Below, in pieces: positions 45,785 to 56,920 of a stretch of 64,000 nt of DNA. The notes under the pieces were generated by a model. The model did not search any database. It was not told the DNA's origin and was given only the letters and a program-made list of their open reading frames with translations. Source of the DNA: Sphaerosporella brunnea (taxonomy: Eukaryota > Ascomycota > Pezizomycetes > Pezizales > Pyronemataceae); contig VXIS01000031.1 of assembly GCA_008704415.1 (NCBI GenBank), forward strand, positions 124,001 through 188,000, written 5' to 3'. The position numbers were made by a program, and so were the translations under genes. Numbering within the stretch: position 1 is the first letter of the stretch; each line of letters begins with the position of its first letter.

Positions 45785-46584
45785 ATGTCTTCCGAGAAGC
45801 AGTTGGCGCCCTTTAAGTATGCACCTCCACGACGCAGTCGCATTGGACCTGAAATTGCTAACATCAAAACAGGTCCTTTCTGCCGCCTCCGCAACGCCTC
45901 AAGAACGATTTGCCCTCCAAGCAGCCATCCGCCACTCCAGGTGCGATGCCAGCTAGAGAGTGTCATGGCGCAGAAGCCCGGATAGTCGAAGAGACGAGAG
46001 TGAAAACACTGATGCGAGAATACGTTATGGCCAAATATAGAGAGCGCACGAAGGGGCCCACGAGATACACCAGCGCTTTGGAGGCGGAGTTGGGTCAGTG
46101 GGTGGATGATATGATTGACGAAGGTGAATACGATGAAGATGAAGACGACGAAGACAACGACGAAGAAGACGACGAAGAAGACGACGAAGAAATAGACGAG
46201 GATGATGATGACGGTGAGGGGGAGGAAGAATCTGATGAAGAAGACGAGATTATCGCGTTCCAACATGCCCAAGAGGTTGTTGGCGTTTGCCAAGTGGAGC
46301 CGAGCGACGAAGTGGATGATGATAGCGACAGTGAGGAGGAAGAAGCGACGTTGGAAATCGACAATCTAGAGGCCGCCGAAGCGTTGATGGCAGCCCAACC
46401 AGGTGCATGCCGACTCGTCAAAGTAGGCGGTGAAGCAAGGTTGGAATTCGACGATCCACAAGCAGCCAAAGCGTTCATGGCATTCTACCGAGCTACACGC
46501 CGAGCGGTCAACAATTCAGGCGATAAAGATAGAAGTATGGATGACCCTTCTGCTGAAGAGGAAGAGGCGGCTATGGTGTCCTAA
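45785..46584 (+). CDS. Unknown acidic protein, 247 aa, two exons
   Basis: Exon 1 45785-45816 (32 nt) and exon 2 45873-46584 are joined over a 56-bp intron with donor GTATGC, branch GCTAAC and acceptor AACAG. The junction completes a Lys codon and gives MSSEKQLAPFKSFLPPPQRL. A folded-looking helical part follows (VEETRVKTLMREYVMAKYRE, LEAELGQWVDDMIDEGEYDE), then about 50 residues of almost pure Asp/Glu. The C-terminus repeats one motif twice (LEIDNLEAAEALMAA and LEFDDPQAAKAFMAF), suggesting internal duplication. No signal peptide. Not recognised; acidic tracts of this kind occur in histone- or ribosome-associated proteins, which is only a guess. Confidence 0.65.
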
Positions 46585-46749
46585 TGGGAGGAAGGGGACA
46601 AGATGGTGGTTGGTTCCGCTGCGTAGCGGGGTGGGGGGGGGGGAGGGTTTGTAACATGTGAAGTCTGCATCCGTTCCCAAAGAAAGAGCCGCCATGGAAA
46701 ATGAAAGAGGGGCTAGATCCGGCGACCGGGTGGTTGCTCATGGGGTGGT

Positions 46750-46894
46750 TGTTCGTTAATGTATTTCTTGCGATGCCGTAGTGCACCGCTACGTCCTTGA
46801 TCCTCGCATCTGGATGCTTCTGGACATCCTTGATTGCGCTCACTACTTTCTCCTCGTGCTCTTCGTACTTTTGGGCTTTTTTATTCGGTCGCAT
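46750..46894 (-). pseudogene. pogo-type transposase N-terminal fragment
   Basis: From ATG 46894 the minus strand reads MRPNKKAQKYEEHEEKVVSA and DARIKDVAVHYGIARNTL, the N-terminal helix-turn-helix (Psq/CENP-B type) of fungal pogo-family transposases. Homology stops after about 45 residues, and no DDE domain follows on this strand. It faces away from the C-terminal fragment at 47.1 kb, so the locus has been rearranged. Confidence 0.65.
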
Positions 46895-47099
46895 TGTGTT
46901 GGTGGTGTTGTTGTTATGGGATGGAGAGTCATTTCGTGCCCAACCGTTTAGAAGAGAGGACGCGGGATGCATGAGAAACCCATGCTGCCCAGATGCTACT
47001 TTCTCCAGACGAGAGGACTGTAGTGGCAAGGTGAGCGGAGCGTCGCGACTCACCGGGGCTTCCTCCAAAGCATCGAGAACTGCGAGCCATGGTCGTCAA

Positions 47100-47600
47100 C
47101 GAGCACCGACCCGAAAAAAAGCTCAACCACCTCGGCAATCACTACACTTCACGATTTTTAAAACGCCATCCGAATATTGCAACAATGGTCATGCATGCCA
47201 TGGACCAGGATCGGGTCCATCAAGTGTGATTGCTACCTTGGGACAGCGAGCAGTGCAGGCTGAAGCAGAACTTGCTGTGACCAAGGAAAAACCCCGGCAG
47301 GCCCTCACCAAGGTCAACCAGCCCTCTACCGAGGGCAGCCGCAGGGTCCTTTCCAATGCGCGACACATCACCCGAAGGGATCTGGTCAATGCCTGCCATG
47401 CTCGTGCTGAGGAGGAGAAAAGTAAAAAAGGTAAAGGCAAGACAAGGCAGTGAAGTGCAAAGAGAAGGCATCGCCTCCTCCTAAGCGTCAGAAGCGCCTT
47501 TCCCAGGATAAAGATGTCATTGCGGTAGAGAGAGAGGTGGAGGCAGAGTCAGCCAGGACCTGTATCCGAGACCTCAGGAGCGGCTATTCGAAGGGGTCCT
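47100..47600 (+). pseudogene. pogo-type transposase C-terminal fragment
   Basis: The plus-strand frame has IFKTPSEYCNN, a coiled-coil-like AVQAEAELAVTKEKPRQALT, NARHITRRDLVNACHARAEE and a KSKKGKGKTRQ end, which is the usual tail order of fungal pogo/Fot-like transposases. A frame change leads on to SPPPKRQKRLSQDKDVIAVE. No catalytic triad is present. Confidence is moderate because this tail is low-complexity. Confidence 0.45.
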
Positions 47601-48487
47601 GAGCGATTTTGTAAAGAGGGGAGGCCTGGCAAGGGGGCACAGCGGTCATTGGGTGGGGTCACGGTAGAGGTTGCGATCGCATCATAAAGTATCACTCGAT
47701 TTTATTTCTCGACGTTTGGGTGTCGGCGTCTGGAGTCTTCACTTCTGGGACAGTTCATCTTTCATTCTCTTCACTCTCTTTACCTATATGTATATATACA
47801 TAAAGTAGTCACCTTTAGGTGGTGAAACTTTGGTGTTCCTTCGCGTGACAGTTGGTTGCGACGCCGCGACGGTGCGTGCCTAGCAGTGAGCAACTGCCCG
47901 GTCGCGGAGTATAGAAGTGTCAATCGACCGGTCATGTCCGTTCAGTCTGGGTAATGGGCTCGGTGGTTGAGTCATCTATTGGCACACAAGAGGCAGGGCT
48001 GGGTGGAAAAGAAGCACTCTAATATTCCGTAGTTATGAAAAGGGACCCTGCTTGTAGTTTAACAACATTTGCGGGAGTGAGAAGTGCCGAATCATGAATT
48101 GCCTCTCAGACTTTGGCAAGCTAGGGGAGTAAAATTGCCCTTTGACCATCAACGAGTCGTAGTAGTGATATGCCCGTTTGTGGTTTGCAAAGGAGTGTGA
48201 GTGATCGCCTGTGACCCTTGGAACATCAAGACAGGTATCATCGCCTTTACATCATACGAGTATATGGCAGATTCGCCTGTATCGGAGAAGTTCAATGTGA
48301 CCGCACATAGGCACCCCGCTTTCGATGGTGGTCACGCTCACTCTCCAGCCCGTTCCCCGACTGCTGCATGAATCTACTCTCTAGAGAGTGCATAAAAGAA
48401 AAAAAAAAAAAAAAAAAAACTGAAGTACAAAAGAGCTCATGATATTGGACTATCAAAGTGTGCATATATTCCATTTACAGCCCTTCA
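47601..48487. other. No gene seen
   Basis: About 0.9 kb. Contains a short tatatgtatatatacata palindrome near 47786 and an A-run near 48399-48419. No coding or RNA feature supported. Confidence 0.4.
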
Positions 48488-49565
48488 TTAATACCTGTCG
48501 GACTTCAGGAAATAATAGGTACGGCCGTCGCGGGCATAATAGTCACTACGTTTCGGCATCACATTGCAGCGGCCGATCCTCCAGTATTCTTCCCACTTAG
48601 CTCCGTACTCGCTCTTCCAGATCGTCTTGATGTCTTCGTAGGCTTCTACGCTCACGTCTTTCCAACTATAATCTCCCTCGATGGCCGTGATGGCGGTGAT
48701 GTCGAACTTATGACCCGCCCAGATGCCCCTGTGGATGCCGTCCCACGACATCCAGGTATTGGAATCGCTACTCCAACAAATCCTCGACACCAAAACGTGA
48801 CCAAGCCCAACACCCCCGCCGTAGGAAAATGGCCCATTGACACCAGGGCCCACAACGGAGCGTCGGACGTATTCCTTAGTGGTCAAGTTTCGCAGTACCC
48901 ATTCGAGACTATTCGGGTGGTAAAGTGCACCGGCATTGAAGGACATGAGGTTGTTGAATTCTATGTATAAGTTGTCGGGAAGGTGTTTGCGGGCTTCGAA
49001 TGAAAGGCTCCAAAAGGGGGAGCTGGCGACGCTGCTAGTAAGAGTGTCTGACACATCGAGATTTGAAGGGACCATCTTGTAGAAGGCTTGCGCGTAAAAG
49101 AAAAGGTTAGGGTTAGCCTTTGCGGTTCGGAGGTCATCGCCTCCGAAAGCGTCGTCGTCGTCCTCGGAATCGGATTCGCTCTCGTTACCTGAGGTTGAAG
49201 CTAACTGCTTTTCGAGCTCTTCGATCTTGGGTATCCAATCGATTCCGGGTGGGTAATCACCGACTTGAAGATGGTCGGCAACACAGATCAGACCGGTACC
49301 AGCTACCCCATAAAAATAATATAGGAAAAACAAAAGACAGGAAGAAAAACGCAGAACTACCCCATAAAAATAATATAGGAAAAACAAAAGACAGGAAGAA
49401 AAACGCAGAACTACCCCATAAAAATAATATAGGAAAAACAAAAGGCAGGAAGAAAAAAGCAGAACAAACAAAAAAAGCTCCCCAAACACCTGTTCCTAGA
49501 CCCTTCGCTATAAAACATTTAACCGCTGTATAACACTTCGCCGTTGGCACGTATAAATATGCCAT
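48488..49565 (-). CDS. Unknown protein, two exons around an expanded intron
   Basis: I read exon 1 as 49565-49490 (starts MAYLYVPTAKCYTAVK) and exon 2 as 49302-48488, joined in phase 1 over a 187-bp intron (donor GTGTTT, acceptor GGTAG), 296 residues. A reading through the intron is also open and would add a very hydrophobic triplicated segment, but its only start is a GTG. The rest has an acidic stretch (NESESDSEDDDD), then FYKMVPSNLDV, SFEARKHLPDNLYIEFNNLM and a C-terminal Trp/Tyr-rich part with IHRGIWAGHKFDIT and KSEYGAKWEEYWRIGRCN. The C-terminal part looks like a folded, conserved fungal domain, but I cannot name it. A run of three 54-bp repeats fills the intron. Confidence 0.55.
49304..49466. 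repeat. 54-bp tandem repeat, three copies, inside an intron
   Basis: The unit ccccataaaaataatatagg... to ...aaaacgcagaacta recurs at 54-bp spacing (starts near 49306, 49360 and 49414). The first two copies are identical and the last differs at a few bases. On the coding strand each unit carries GGGTAGTT at its edge and a long pyrimidine tract. Confidence 0.92.
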
Positions 49566-49909
49566 GAGGTAAAAAGGCCTCCGCCACTGCGTCACGATTT
49601 TCTGCTCGGCTACCTACCGTAGCTAGAACTATGGTAATGCCGTTCCCCCGACTGATTGGTGTGTGGTAGATGTGGGCCGTCTGGGCCCTCCCCACAGTGA
49701 ATTCAATGGAAGCGTTAAAATGCGGACAATCCTGGCGGCGCGTCGCTGGGTTGTTTTCTTCGAATGTAGTGTCATGCGTGCCATTGCTGCCAGTCCAACG
49801 TCATGGTCAGCACAGCCTGTAGCCAATGGCGTTCGAAAAGCCGAAAATAATCAACATACACAATGGATATACTACGGACATTTCTTGTGAGCACGGAGCT
49901 CTCACGAAG

Positions 49910-50325
49910 CTTCGCAATCTCTGCGCGGATGTAGCTGTCCGCATCGCGATGCCAGAATAGACATGATGCGACTTCGACAAGTGTAGTAAAGCCGCTGAGA
50001 GCAGAGCGCAAGGACAAACAAGTCCAGAAGTCGGAGATACGCGATGATCTCGTCAAGGAGCTCGGTCGGGAGATTGAGGAGCGGCGATGCGGAGACGGGG
50101 AAGGACCTGTAATTGATATCAGCAAGTAGGGTTCTGCAAGCGCCCGGGGAAATCGTACAGCGTTACAGGGGAGCGCATGGCCCTCACCCACGAATTGGGC
50201 TGTGGAATCGCAATTTTCTCGATTATTTTTTCGGGGAATTGACTGAAAAGAATCTCACTGAGCAGTCCCAAGTTTCCGTATGTCTGCTGCACCTCCGGGC
50301 AGATGAGTTGCCAATACTGTGCCAT
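49910..50325 (-). pseudogene. F-box protein relic
   Basis: From ATG 50325 the minus strand reads MAQYWQLICPEVQQTYGNLG and ILFSQFPEKIIEKIAIP, a layout I associate with fungal F-box proteins that have a short leader before the F-box. A possible donor GTGAGG follows at 50187. The F-box itself (LLNLPTELLDEIIAYL, then RLLDLFVLALCSQRLYYTCR) lies at about 49960-50095, but none of the acceptors I could find keeps it in frame with the first exon, and it meets a stop soon after. F-box proteins recruit substrates to SCF ubiquitin ligases. This copy is probably dead. Confidence 0.45.
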
Positions 50326-50399
50326 CGTCGCAGCTGGGTGTAGAATAGATGGCGGGAGAATGAACTTGTCGGAAAGAGCGCAGAGGGGCACCTCAAACG

Positions 50400-50465
50400 A
50401 GGGTTGAGGGGGTTGTAGGGGCTGTGGTTGTAGAGGTGGTGGTTGTAGGGGTGGTGGTTGTGGAG
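50400..50465. repeat. Degenerate ggtggttgtagggg repeat
   Basis: A G/T-rich array of 12-18-bp units (gggttgtaggggctgtggtt and variants) next to the Helitron-like copy. Confidence 0.75.
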
Positions 50466-50589
50466 GTCGAGTATGCACCTCTCTGAAGCTCTCTCAATGG
50501 CGATTCTCAAGATCGAGTTCACTTTCCAATTGGGGGATTTGGCGGTAAACGCTTCGGCTGAACCAGAGAATGCGCTTGCTTTTTTAGTG

Positions 50590-50850
50590 GCACGAGTCAA
50601 CAGCCGTGTGGCGACCACACGGTGTGCAGTCATTAGTACAGCGCCATTCAATGTAAAGTACGTTGCAGTCAGGGCGTATGTGTGTGAAATACGGCGCAGT
50701 TGCTTTCATTCAGTGTCGTCGCTAAAGCTCCTCCACGGCTCCGCTCTAAAATGGTAGAGCGAGGCAGTCGCTGCGCTTCAAAATCCGACGGGTTGAGCCT
50801 CCGGAAAACGCCACTCCAAAGGGATAGATTGTCCCGCTGAACTAAAATGC
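50590..50850 (-). mobile_element. Internally deleted Helitron-like copy
   Basis: The palindrome ccgtgtggcgaccacacgg at about 50603-50623 is followed by agtcattagtacagcgcca, as in the remnant at 29.9 kb. One diverged 65-bp unit (gtcgctaaagctcctccacg...) follows at about 50710-50775, then gggttgagcctccggaaaac at about 50791 and gggatagatt at 50820. Order and orientation match the larger remnant, but all helicase sequence is gone. Confidence 0.75.
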
Positions 50851-51051
50851 GGTATAGAGGCGTTTCTGGGGGGTCCAAAATGCCACTAGCATATATATCA
50901 CTTGTTGGAAGGGTTGGAACAAGATATCTCGAACGACTCTTTATCTCGCTCAAACAGAGGGCATGATGCCACGGACTATTACAGAAAACGCCAAAAAAAG
51001 CTGCGCATTCCTCGCCGTCAGACCCAATCCCCCGGTGCACCTCTTGTGTCC

Positions 51052-51886
51052 CTACTCCACGCGCACAGTCAAGACGTGTCCCTGCTCAATCCAATTGAAC
51101 ATGAATTGCTCCAGCATCTCCGAACGAATGGTAGAACCAGTGGTGCTCGTAAGGGAGTACATCACGACACGCGGGTACGGCGTCGGCCCGGCCTGGATGT
51201 ACTGCATGATGTGGCTGATAACACTGGCACGGCACATCTGGTTGTGTAGCTGGACGGTGAAACCGGAAAGCTTGGTGTTGCCTTCGAACTCGATCTTGAG
51301 TGTAGGACGCAGCTGCAGAACTAGCCTGATGAGCGGCATAGCGTTGAGCTGGCTCCAATACGACTTCGGATCTAAACGCAGATCCAGCTCGTGCAAGGAA
51401 ACGTCGACGTAGTACTCTGTGTACCCATTGAGATCTAGGTAGGGGTGCGAACGGTGATACGCGGCCCAGGACTGTTGACAGGAGTGTCAGAAGGTACAGA
51501 GGGGAAGGGCAGGTGAAGAACGCACGGAATAGGGTGCGATCGCATTCATTGCGACATACTTGGTCTCGGTGCCCTTGCGGTGTTTGCCCATCACAGTCGC
51601 CCGGTTGAGGTGTGTGGTCAATTGTCCGAGCTGCTTCGGGTCGATTCCGGCGCACAGGCTGGCGGTGATGATGTCAAGCATTGTCAGGGGACCATCGATC
51701 GGGGTGCCGCCCTCCCAGGACATTCCCGCGATTGAGACGGCGCTGCTTGAGGTGGGGGCAGGCCAGACGCCCGCGGCCTCCTGTGCCTTTGTCAGTGTTC
51801 GAGCGCCGAGGATGGGGAATAGATGGCGGTACCTTGAAGCGACTCTTCGGAGGCATTGTTGAAGTGGTTTGTGGGGGCTCGGCCAT
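51052..51886 (-). CDS. Unknown 242-aa protein, three exons
   Basis: Exons 51886-51833, 51780-51526 and 51471-51052. Introns of 52 and 54 bp, both phase 0, with donors GTACCG and GTGCGT, CTGAC-type branches and CACAG/AACAG acceptors. The protein starts MAEPPQTTSTMPPKSRFK. The body looks folded: MLDIITASLCAGIDPKQLGQ, HLNRATVMGKHRKGTETKYV, YLDLNGYTEYYVDVSLHELD and LQLRPTLKIEFEGNTKLSGF. It ends in an alternating hydrophobic strand pattern (EQGHVLTVRVE). There is no membrane segment or signal peptide. Codon-level quality and three clean junctions support an active gene, but I cannot assign a family. The upstream neighbour is the Helitron-like copy, so this is an island between repeats. Confidence 0.7.
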
Positions 51887-54683
51887 GGAGGGCTGGGCTT
51901 AATCAAGTGTGGATCACATGTCATGAGTGAGGAAATGAAAACAAAGCAAATTCCGAACGATATCAATCATAGACTTTGACTCTCTGACGGAAAAAAATTT
52001 AGACAAAACAAACGCTGAGTTCAACCTCGGCGCTCACTCGAAAGAAAGCAAAGCAACCACCGACTAGCTCGATCCTTCATGTAACTTATTGAACTGCACA
52101 CGCGCACTGACCCCTCTCCTCCTTGGCTTGAGAAGCCCCCATACCCGGCGCTCCGCTGTTTCCAGTTGCTGGAACGTGACCTCGCGAATTCGGTGGCTTG
52201 AGGTTGTAGTACTTGCAGCTTTTGACATTGGCTGCGGCACCTCTAACGGGTTTTGGCCACCTCGACTTGAAGAGCTTTCATCGCGGCATCCGTCTTACTG
52301 ACGTGGTTGTACATGTGCAAGCTTGATCGGAAAGAGCATTGCCAGTGGGCTATGGTGACAAAGCTAGTGGGGTTGGCTGTCACACTTTTTCCCTTCGCTG
52401 AGCGACGGGAAGTTCCTGTATTCTGCTCCGGCGAACGTTCCATTGGCCTTGTGGCAGCACTTTTCCCCTCACTAGGGACACTAATCCTGCACCATGAGCA
52501 GGAAAAGAAGCTAGTACCCGCTGTTTTCGTTGCCTTTACTTTGAGTCGAGTAACTGATCTCTGTAGAATCTCTGGAACCCCCGGCAGGCAAGCCCGCACT
52601 CGAAGTGCAATTACCAGGGGATTGATTGCAACCCACTTCGTAAACCCATCATGTCGTGCGAGAAAAACGATCCTGATACCACATTGCCCACTGGTACCGG
52701 ATTCCTAAGCGAGGCGAGCTGTTGATGCTTGAGGATAGCAATAACGAAAAACCCCCGTATACGCCAATAGCCTTGAAGAATCCTTCCATCGTATTCTATT
52801 CGTCTTAACGGAGCCATGAATCTGCGCACAGGTTTCGGAGCTTCCACGGACAGAAGGAAAACCCCCTGGTCTAGACAGATACGATGGAGCATGGCGGGAA
52901 CAGTTCGTTCGACTGAAGCTCGCGTGGCTCGTGCTGGGTCTTAGGCACCAGAATCACATGTAATAGGTGGCTCGAGAGTTTAGTGAATGAGCTTTACCGG
53001 AGTATGGCCCCACCGTGCTCTGGAGGCGTTGGTACCATACCTGTATTTGAAGTGCAACAGCCGTTTGTGTCTGTCTCAAATTGCTACCCCATCTATTCGA
53101 CTATAAGACACAGTTTCAACGTTGAATTAAAGTATGCCAGATCTCGGTTGGGAAGAAGCGACGACTAAGTAGTTTAATTTCAACTTTAGGGGGCGTGGCG
53201 TGGCGATGACGTGTCGGATGGCGAGCAACAGCTCACACATTAAGATGGAACAACTCCGCTCGCAGGCACCTGGGCTTGATGAAATGCATTGAAACGTCCC
53301 AGACATACTGAAATTCTTTAGTAATCTTTGTGGGCCTGCCGTTGAGTTCCTGGCAGTAAAACACCACTCTTTGGATGATAGCGTGTGTGGCTTACAGTCG
53401 AGTAGATGGGTTACTACACCCAAAGCTTTGACGGTGAATCCAAAGCCGCCACTTCGGCGTCCACCGCCCGAGGAAGTGAAGCAATTTCCACTGTCCACAT
53501 GGAAAAATGAGTCGCCTTACGGCCTGTTATTTGGAACTGTTCAGCAGATTTCCAAAAGCACAAAAATTAAGTCTTGTAACACTTACCAATTACCCGGCCC
53601 ATGTGTCCCTTATCCCGTGAAACGATTCGAGCCCAGGATGCTGCAGGCATCACTGGACCTCGTCAACGCGTCACCGTGAAGCCACCAAGAGTTAGGATGT
53701 CAAGGAACTAATACTTACACTGGCGGGCACAACTGTCTGGCTTGACACATCACTCGTGGCGCGACGTCGCGGAGCTTTGTAGACCCCCTACTAGCACTCC
53801 AAGGCGTCCCATGATTAACCGGAAACGATTATTGAAAATTCGGTGTTGCCGCCACAGGAATCCGCGCGGCAATACGATGCCGCGCAGCCCATCATGATCG
53901 ACAAGAGATTGTTTAAACACGGGGCTGAGCTGTGGTATCGAAGTGTCATAAACGATAGAAACAGCCTTGCCACGAAGCAACGCGATTCTTTTACTGCAAA
54001 TTCCGAGCAGCGATCGCGTGCAAGAACCCTGCGTAAGGTGAAATACGATCTACCAAAGATTCTTGTTGGTAGTTAACAACGCCATCGTGTTTCTTAGCTC
54101 TACACCTGCCGACAAGGTGTCATCGCTTGATAATGGTGGTCCTCGTCCAGAATTCTCGCCCCAAAACCGAGTCCGGCTATCCATTTCATCGGGTTGACGC
54201 GTGCACCAGGGCGAGATGTTCAAAAAAGTCCGTGGCGTGTCGTGCGCCTGGTTACCGTCCGGACGCCAGTTGCTTGTAAAAATCAGTCTGGTGGTGGCCA
54301 ACACCAACCGAAGTTCCCGAGAGGCTTCTCATGCGTCCGCCGTATCGTCAATAAACCTGGACTATTTTGCCCCGGGGTTGCTGTTAGTAGGATGCACCGC
54401 AAGTCTGTCCGGCGCTGGCCCATACTTCCTAGTACGTCCTCCACTGCTCCGTTTGTGAGAGAAGACCGAAGGGGCCACACATTTTCCAACTCGCAGCAGT
54501 TGACGACACCCACAACGTGTTCCTCGGCGACGTCCGCATTCCGAGATACCAACGCTGCTGCCACGGCGGAACGGTATTGTGACTGGTAAAAATCTGTGGC
54601 CCTTGCCCACAACTGCTGGCATCCTTCCTCTCTGCCACTGTGACCGCCAGTACCAGCCTGACCACACTACCGCCTCGCCCAAC
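51887..54683. other. Gene-poor, 2.8 kb
   Basis: Several open frames (52307-52708 plus, 52243-52599 minus, 53127-53498 minus, 53371-53679 plus) have no motif and look like decayed sequence. The last 300 bases upstream of 54684 presumably contain the promoter of the J-domain gene. Confidence 0.4.
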
Positions 54684-55339
54684 ATGCAGTGCAACTACTG
54701 CATCCTGAAAGTCGAGCGTACTGCCGGCGCAGAGACTATCCGAACTGCGTATCGCGAGGTATTTGTTCCTTTTGTTTTCTCCTCTGGTAACTGCTGACGA
54801 GCTCGAGATGTCGCTCAAGAACCACCCCGACAAGCACCCTGAAGAACATCGCGAGAAGCAAACCGCCATCTTTCAAAAGGTAAGTTCACTGTAGCGAGCG
54901 TGGTATCGTTGCTTATGATTTGAAGATTGTCGAGGCATACGATGTTCTGAAAGATGACCAGGCAAGGGCTGCATACGACCGTCAGCATCACGATTGTAAG
55001 TTTCCAGCCAGGAGCTGCACCACTACGAGGAAACCAGAAACTGACGCCTCGGTTATCCTTCCAGGCTTCACCTGCGAGGTTCTTCGAACACCCAGCAAGC
55101 GCAATAAGGGCCCGAGTCCAAACGACGGTCCAAGCTCACCGTGCTCGCCCCAGAAAAACTCTTCGGCTTCGACGTGGCCGCCACGCCCAGCGACACCATA
55201 TCGAAAGCATCGCGAACACCCATCTTCGACAGGCCACCAGGAGGACAGTGACAACTGGACCGATTCTGATTGGATAGACGATGAATACAGCGAGGAGCCC
55301 GGGGACCCTGAGGATGGCTATGAGCATTATTGGAACTAG
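54684..55339 (+). CDS. J-domain (DnaJ-like) protein
   Basis: My model has four exons: 54684-54758, 54808-54879, 54926-54995 and 55065-55339 (163 residues). The acceptor ctcgag at 54807 was chosen because it gives YRE-MSLKN-HPDK, the normal J-domain spacing of five residues between helix II and the HPD motif. HPD falls at residues 31-33. Helix I is NYCILKVERTAGAETIRTAY and helix III/IV is KIVEAYDVLKDDQARAAYDR. The third intron (donor GTAAGT, acceptor TTCCAG, 69 bp, in frame) is optional; if retained it adds 23 residues. The C-terminal part is disordered and acidic (NWTDSDWIDDEYSEEPGDPE). J-domains stimulate Hsp70 ATPase; the lack of a Zn or C-terminal DnaJ domain makes this a type III/C J-protein of unknown client. 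A truncated paralogue lies at 40.5 kb. Confidence 0.75.
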
Positions 55340-56452
55340 GGGCTTCGTTTCTATTGTCGCAGCTCGCAGAACAAAAGCCAGTGGAGTTGTGTCATAAATG
55401 AGTTCTCATTCTATGGTTTCTGAAGGAGCCATCCGTTATACTGCATGTCTGTAGCAGGTCAATAGCCGGCAGATTCCCCAAAACATTGCAAAATCACTTG
55501 AAATGGGTTCGCAAACAGGCTGGGGGAGTTGAAGTGCCCAACAGAGTGCCATCACCCTACTCTACGTCACAAAGTATCAAAATGCAGAGAGGTGCACACA
55601 TAAGCTGAATTGGGAAGGCGCGACCCGGCAAGAGGTACAAAACGGTGGTTTTTGTGCTTTTCGCAACATAGATCATAATGAAATCATCTACTCTAACCCT
55701 GGAGATGTCCGGACGACGTGACGTCAGCCGGGGGTAGGGAGCAAGCCTTCATTGGGGTTGGTGTCTGGCGGGTACGAGGCATAAAAAAAAGACCTGGGGG
55801 GTACACTGCACATTTCGCTAGATTCTTGGGGGGGGGGGGGTATGGGGCAAAAAAGCCGATAAAATATTGCTGTTGCTTGTCCGAGATTGAAAGACACTCT
55901 CTCAAAGCCCAGCATTCCGATCGCGCAAATCGCCCCGCCACGCCGTTTCCACACTGCACACCCTACGGTCCATCATTTACTCAAACTTTCATGGAGATGT
56001 TGCGATCTTGGCACGACCATGGCGGGCCGGGATGCGCTTTTTTTTTTGGGGGGGGGGGGGGGGAGGGGGGGGAATGGCCCTTGAGGTGGCCCAGAAGAAT
56101 GGAGCTCGTTGAAACGGAGTTCGTATCCAGCGTGGTATATGACCTCACCTTGTGCTGGGTCTGGTGGTAAATGAGCATGCGGTGTTGGTTGGCTCTGGCC
56201 CGAGCAACTGCGGCTAAACATAAATGCCAAGCCTGCCGGTGCTGACGATGGCTGCAGGGACACCTTCTAGAACTGTGCGATCCCATGCTACACTTTTTTG
56301 CATGGTGGACACGCCCCGCAAGTTTGCAGCGATCGAAATCATGTGCCAAGCGTGACCAACGAAATTTAGAACTCATGGACAGGACAAAAAAAAACCATCT
56401 TTGTATTATTTGAAAACGATTACCGACAACACCCACATTATATCGCTCCACA
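55340..56452. other. No gene seen; poly-G tracts
   Basis: Contains G-runs at about 55828-55840 and 56047-56073. Open frames here are without motifs. The right edge borders the LTR. Confidence 0.4.
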
Positions 56453-56920
56453 TGTAACCTTTTCGTGAGTTTATAAGATCCGCTATTTCACAGATGCAAA
56501 TAATCTCAGAATCTTCCGTGTATCAGACTTGATAAATACCAAGAGGATACTCGAAAACAGGTCACTGATCTACTCAGTATTTATTGATAGATAGTCGATA
56601 CAATCTGGATTGCTCTAAAGGCTGTAAGGAAAGAAGAGAAGAGAGTGAATGTAGGAAAAGCTCGCAGCTTTTATAGCCAACGATGCCAAATACATGATGT
56701 CATAACAGCTTGGTGGCAAATTCGTAAACAAGGAAAGAATGGTCATAAGACCTACAAAGTCTGCCTTGCGAAGGCTAGAAGGTTCCAAAACGACATAGTA
56801 AAGAAAGGCAAAGAAACTCGCAGAATACTAACATCATACCATCGTTACTGTGACGTAGTTTTATATCTTTAGTAAGGAAATACGTAAGAAAGAAACCATA
56901 GTAAGTGTAATAATCTTACA
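56453..56920 (-). mobile_element. Stand-alone LTR of the Gypsy element family
   Basis: 468 bp, TGTAACC...TCTTACA on the plus strand (minus-strand reading TGTAAG...GGTTACA), colinear with the LTR at 58203-58714 and lacking a block of about 45 bp present there. Both contain gtaggaaaagctcg and gtagcttttatagccaacga-like segments. I find no matching 5-bp target duplication at its edges. Confidence 0.85.

Noticed and set aside
49303..49489. Triplicated hydrophobic segment as N-terminal membrane anchors
   Set aside because: The only start is a GTG and good splice sites flank the region in matching phase, so I prefer an intron. The alternative is kept as a finding.
52243..53679. Several 100-130-codon frames
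   Set aside because: Overlapping on both strands, no domain and no consistent splice structure.
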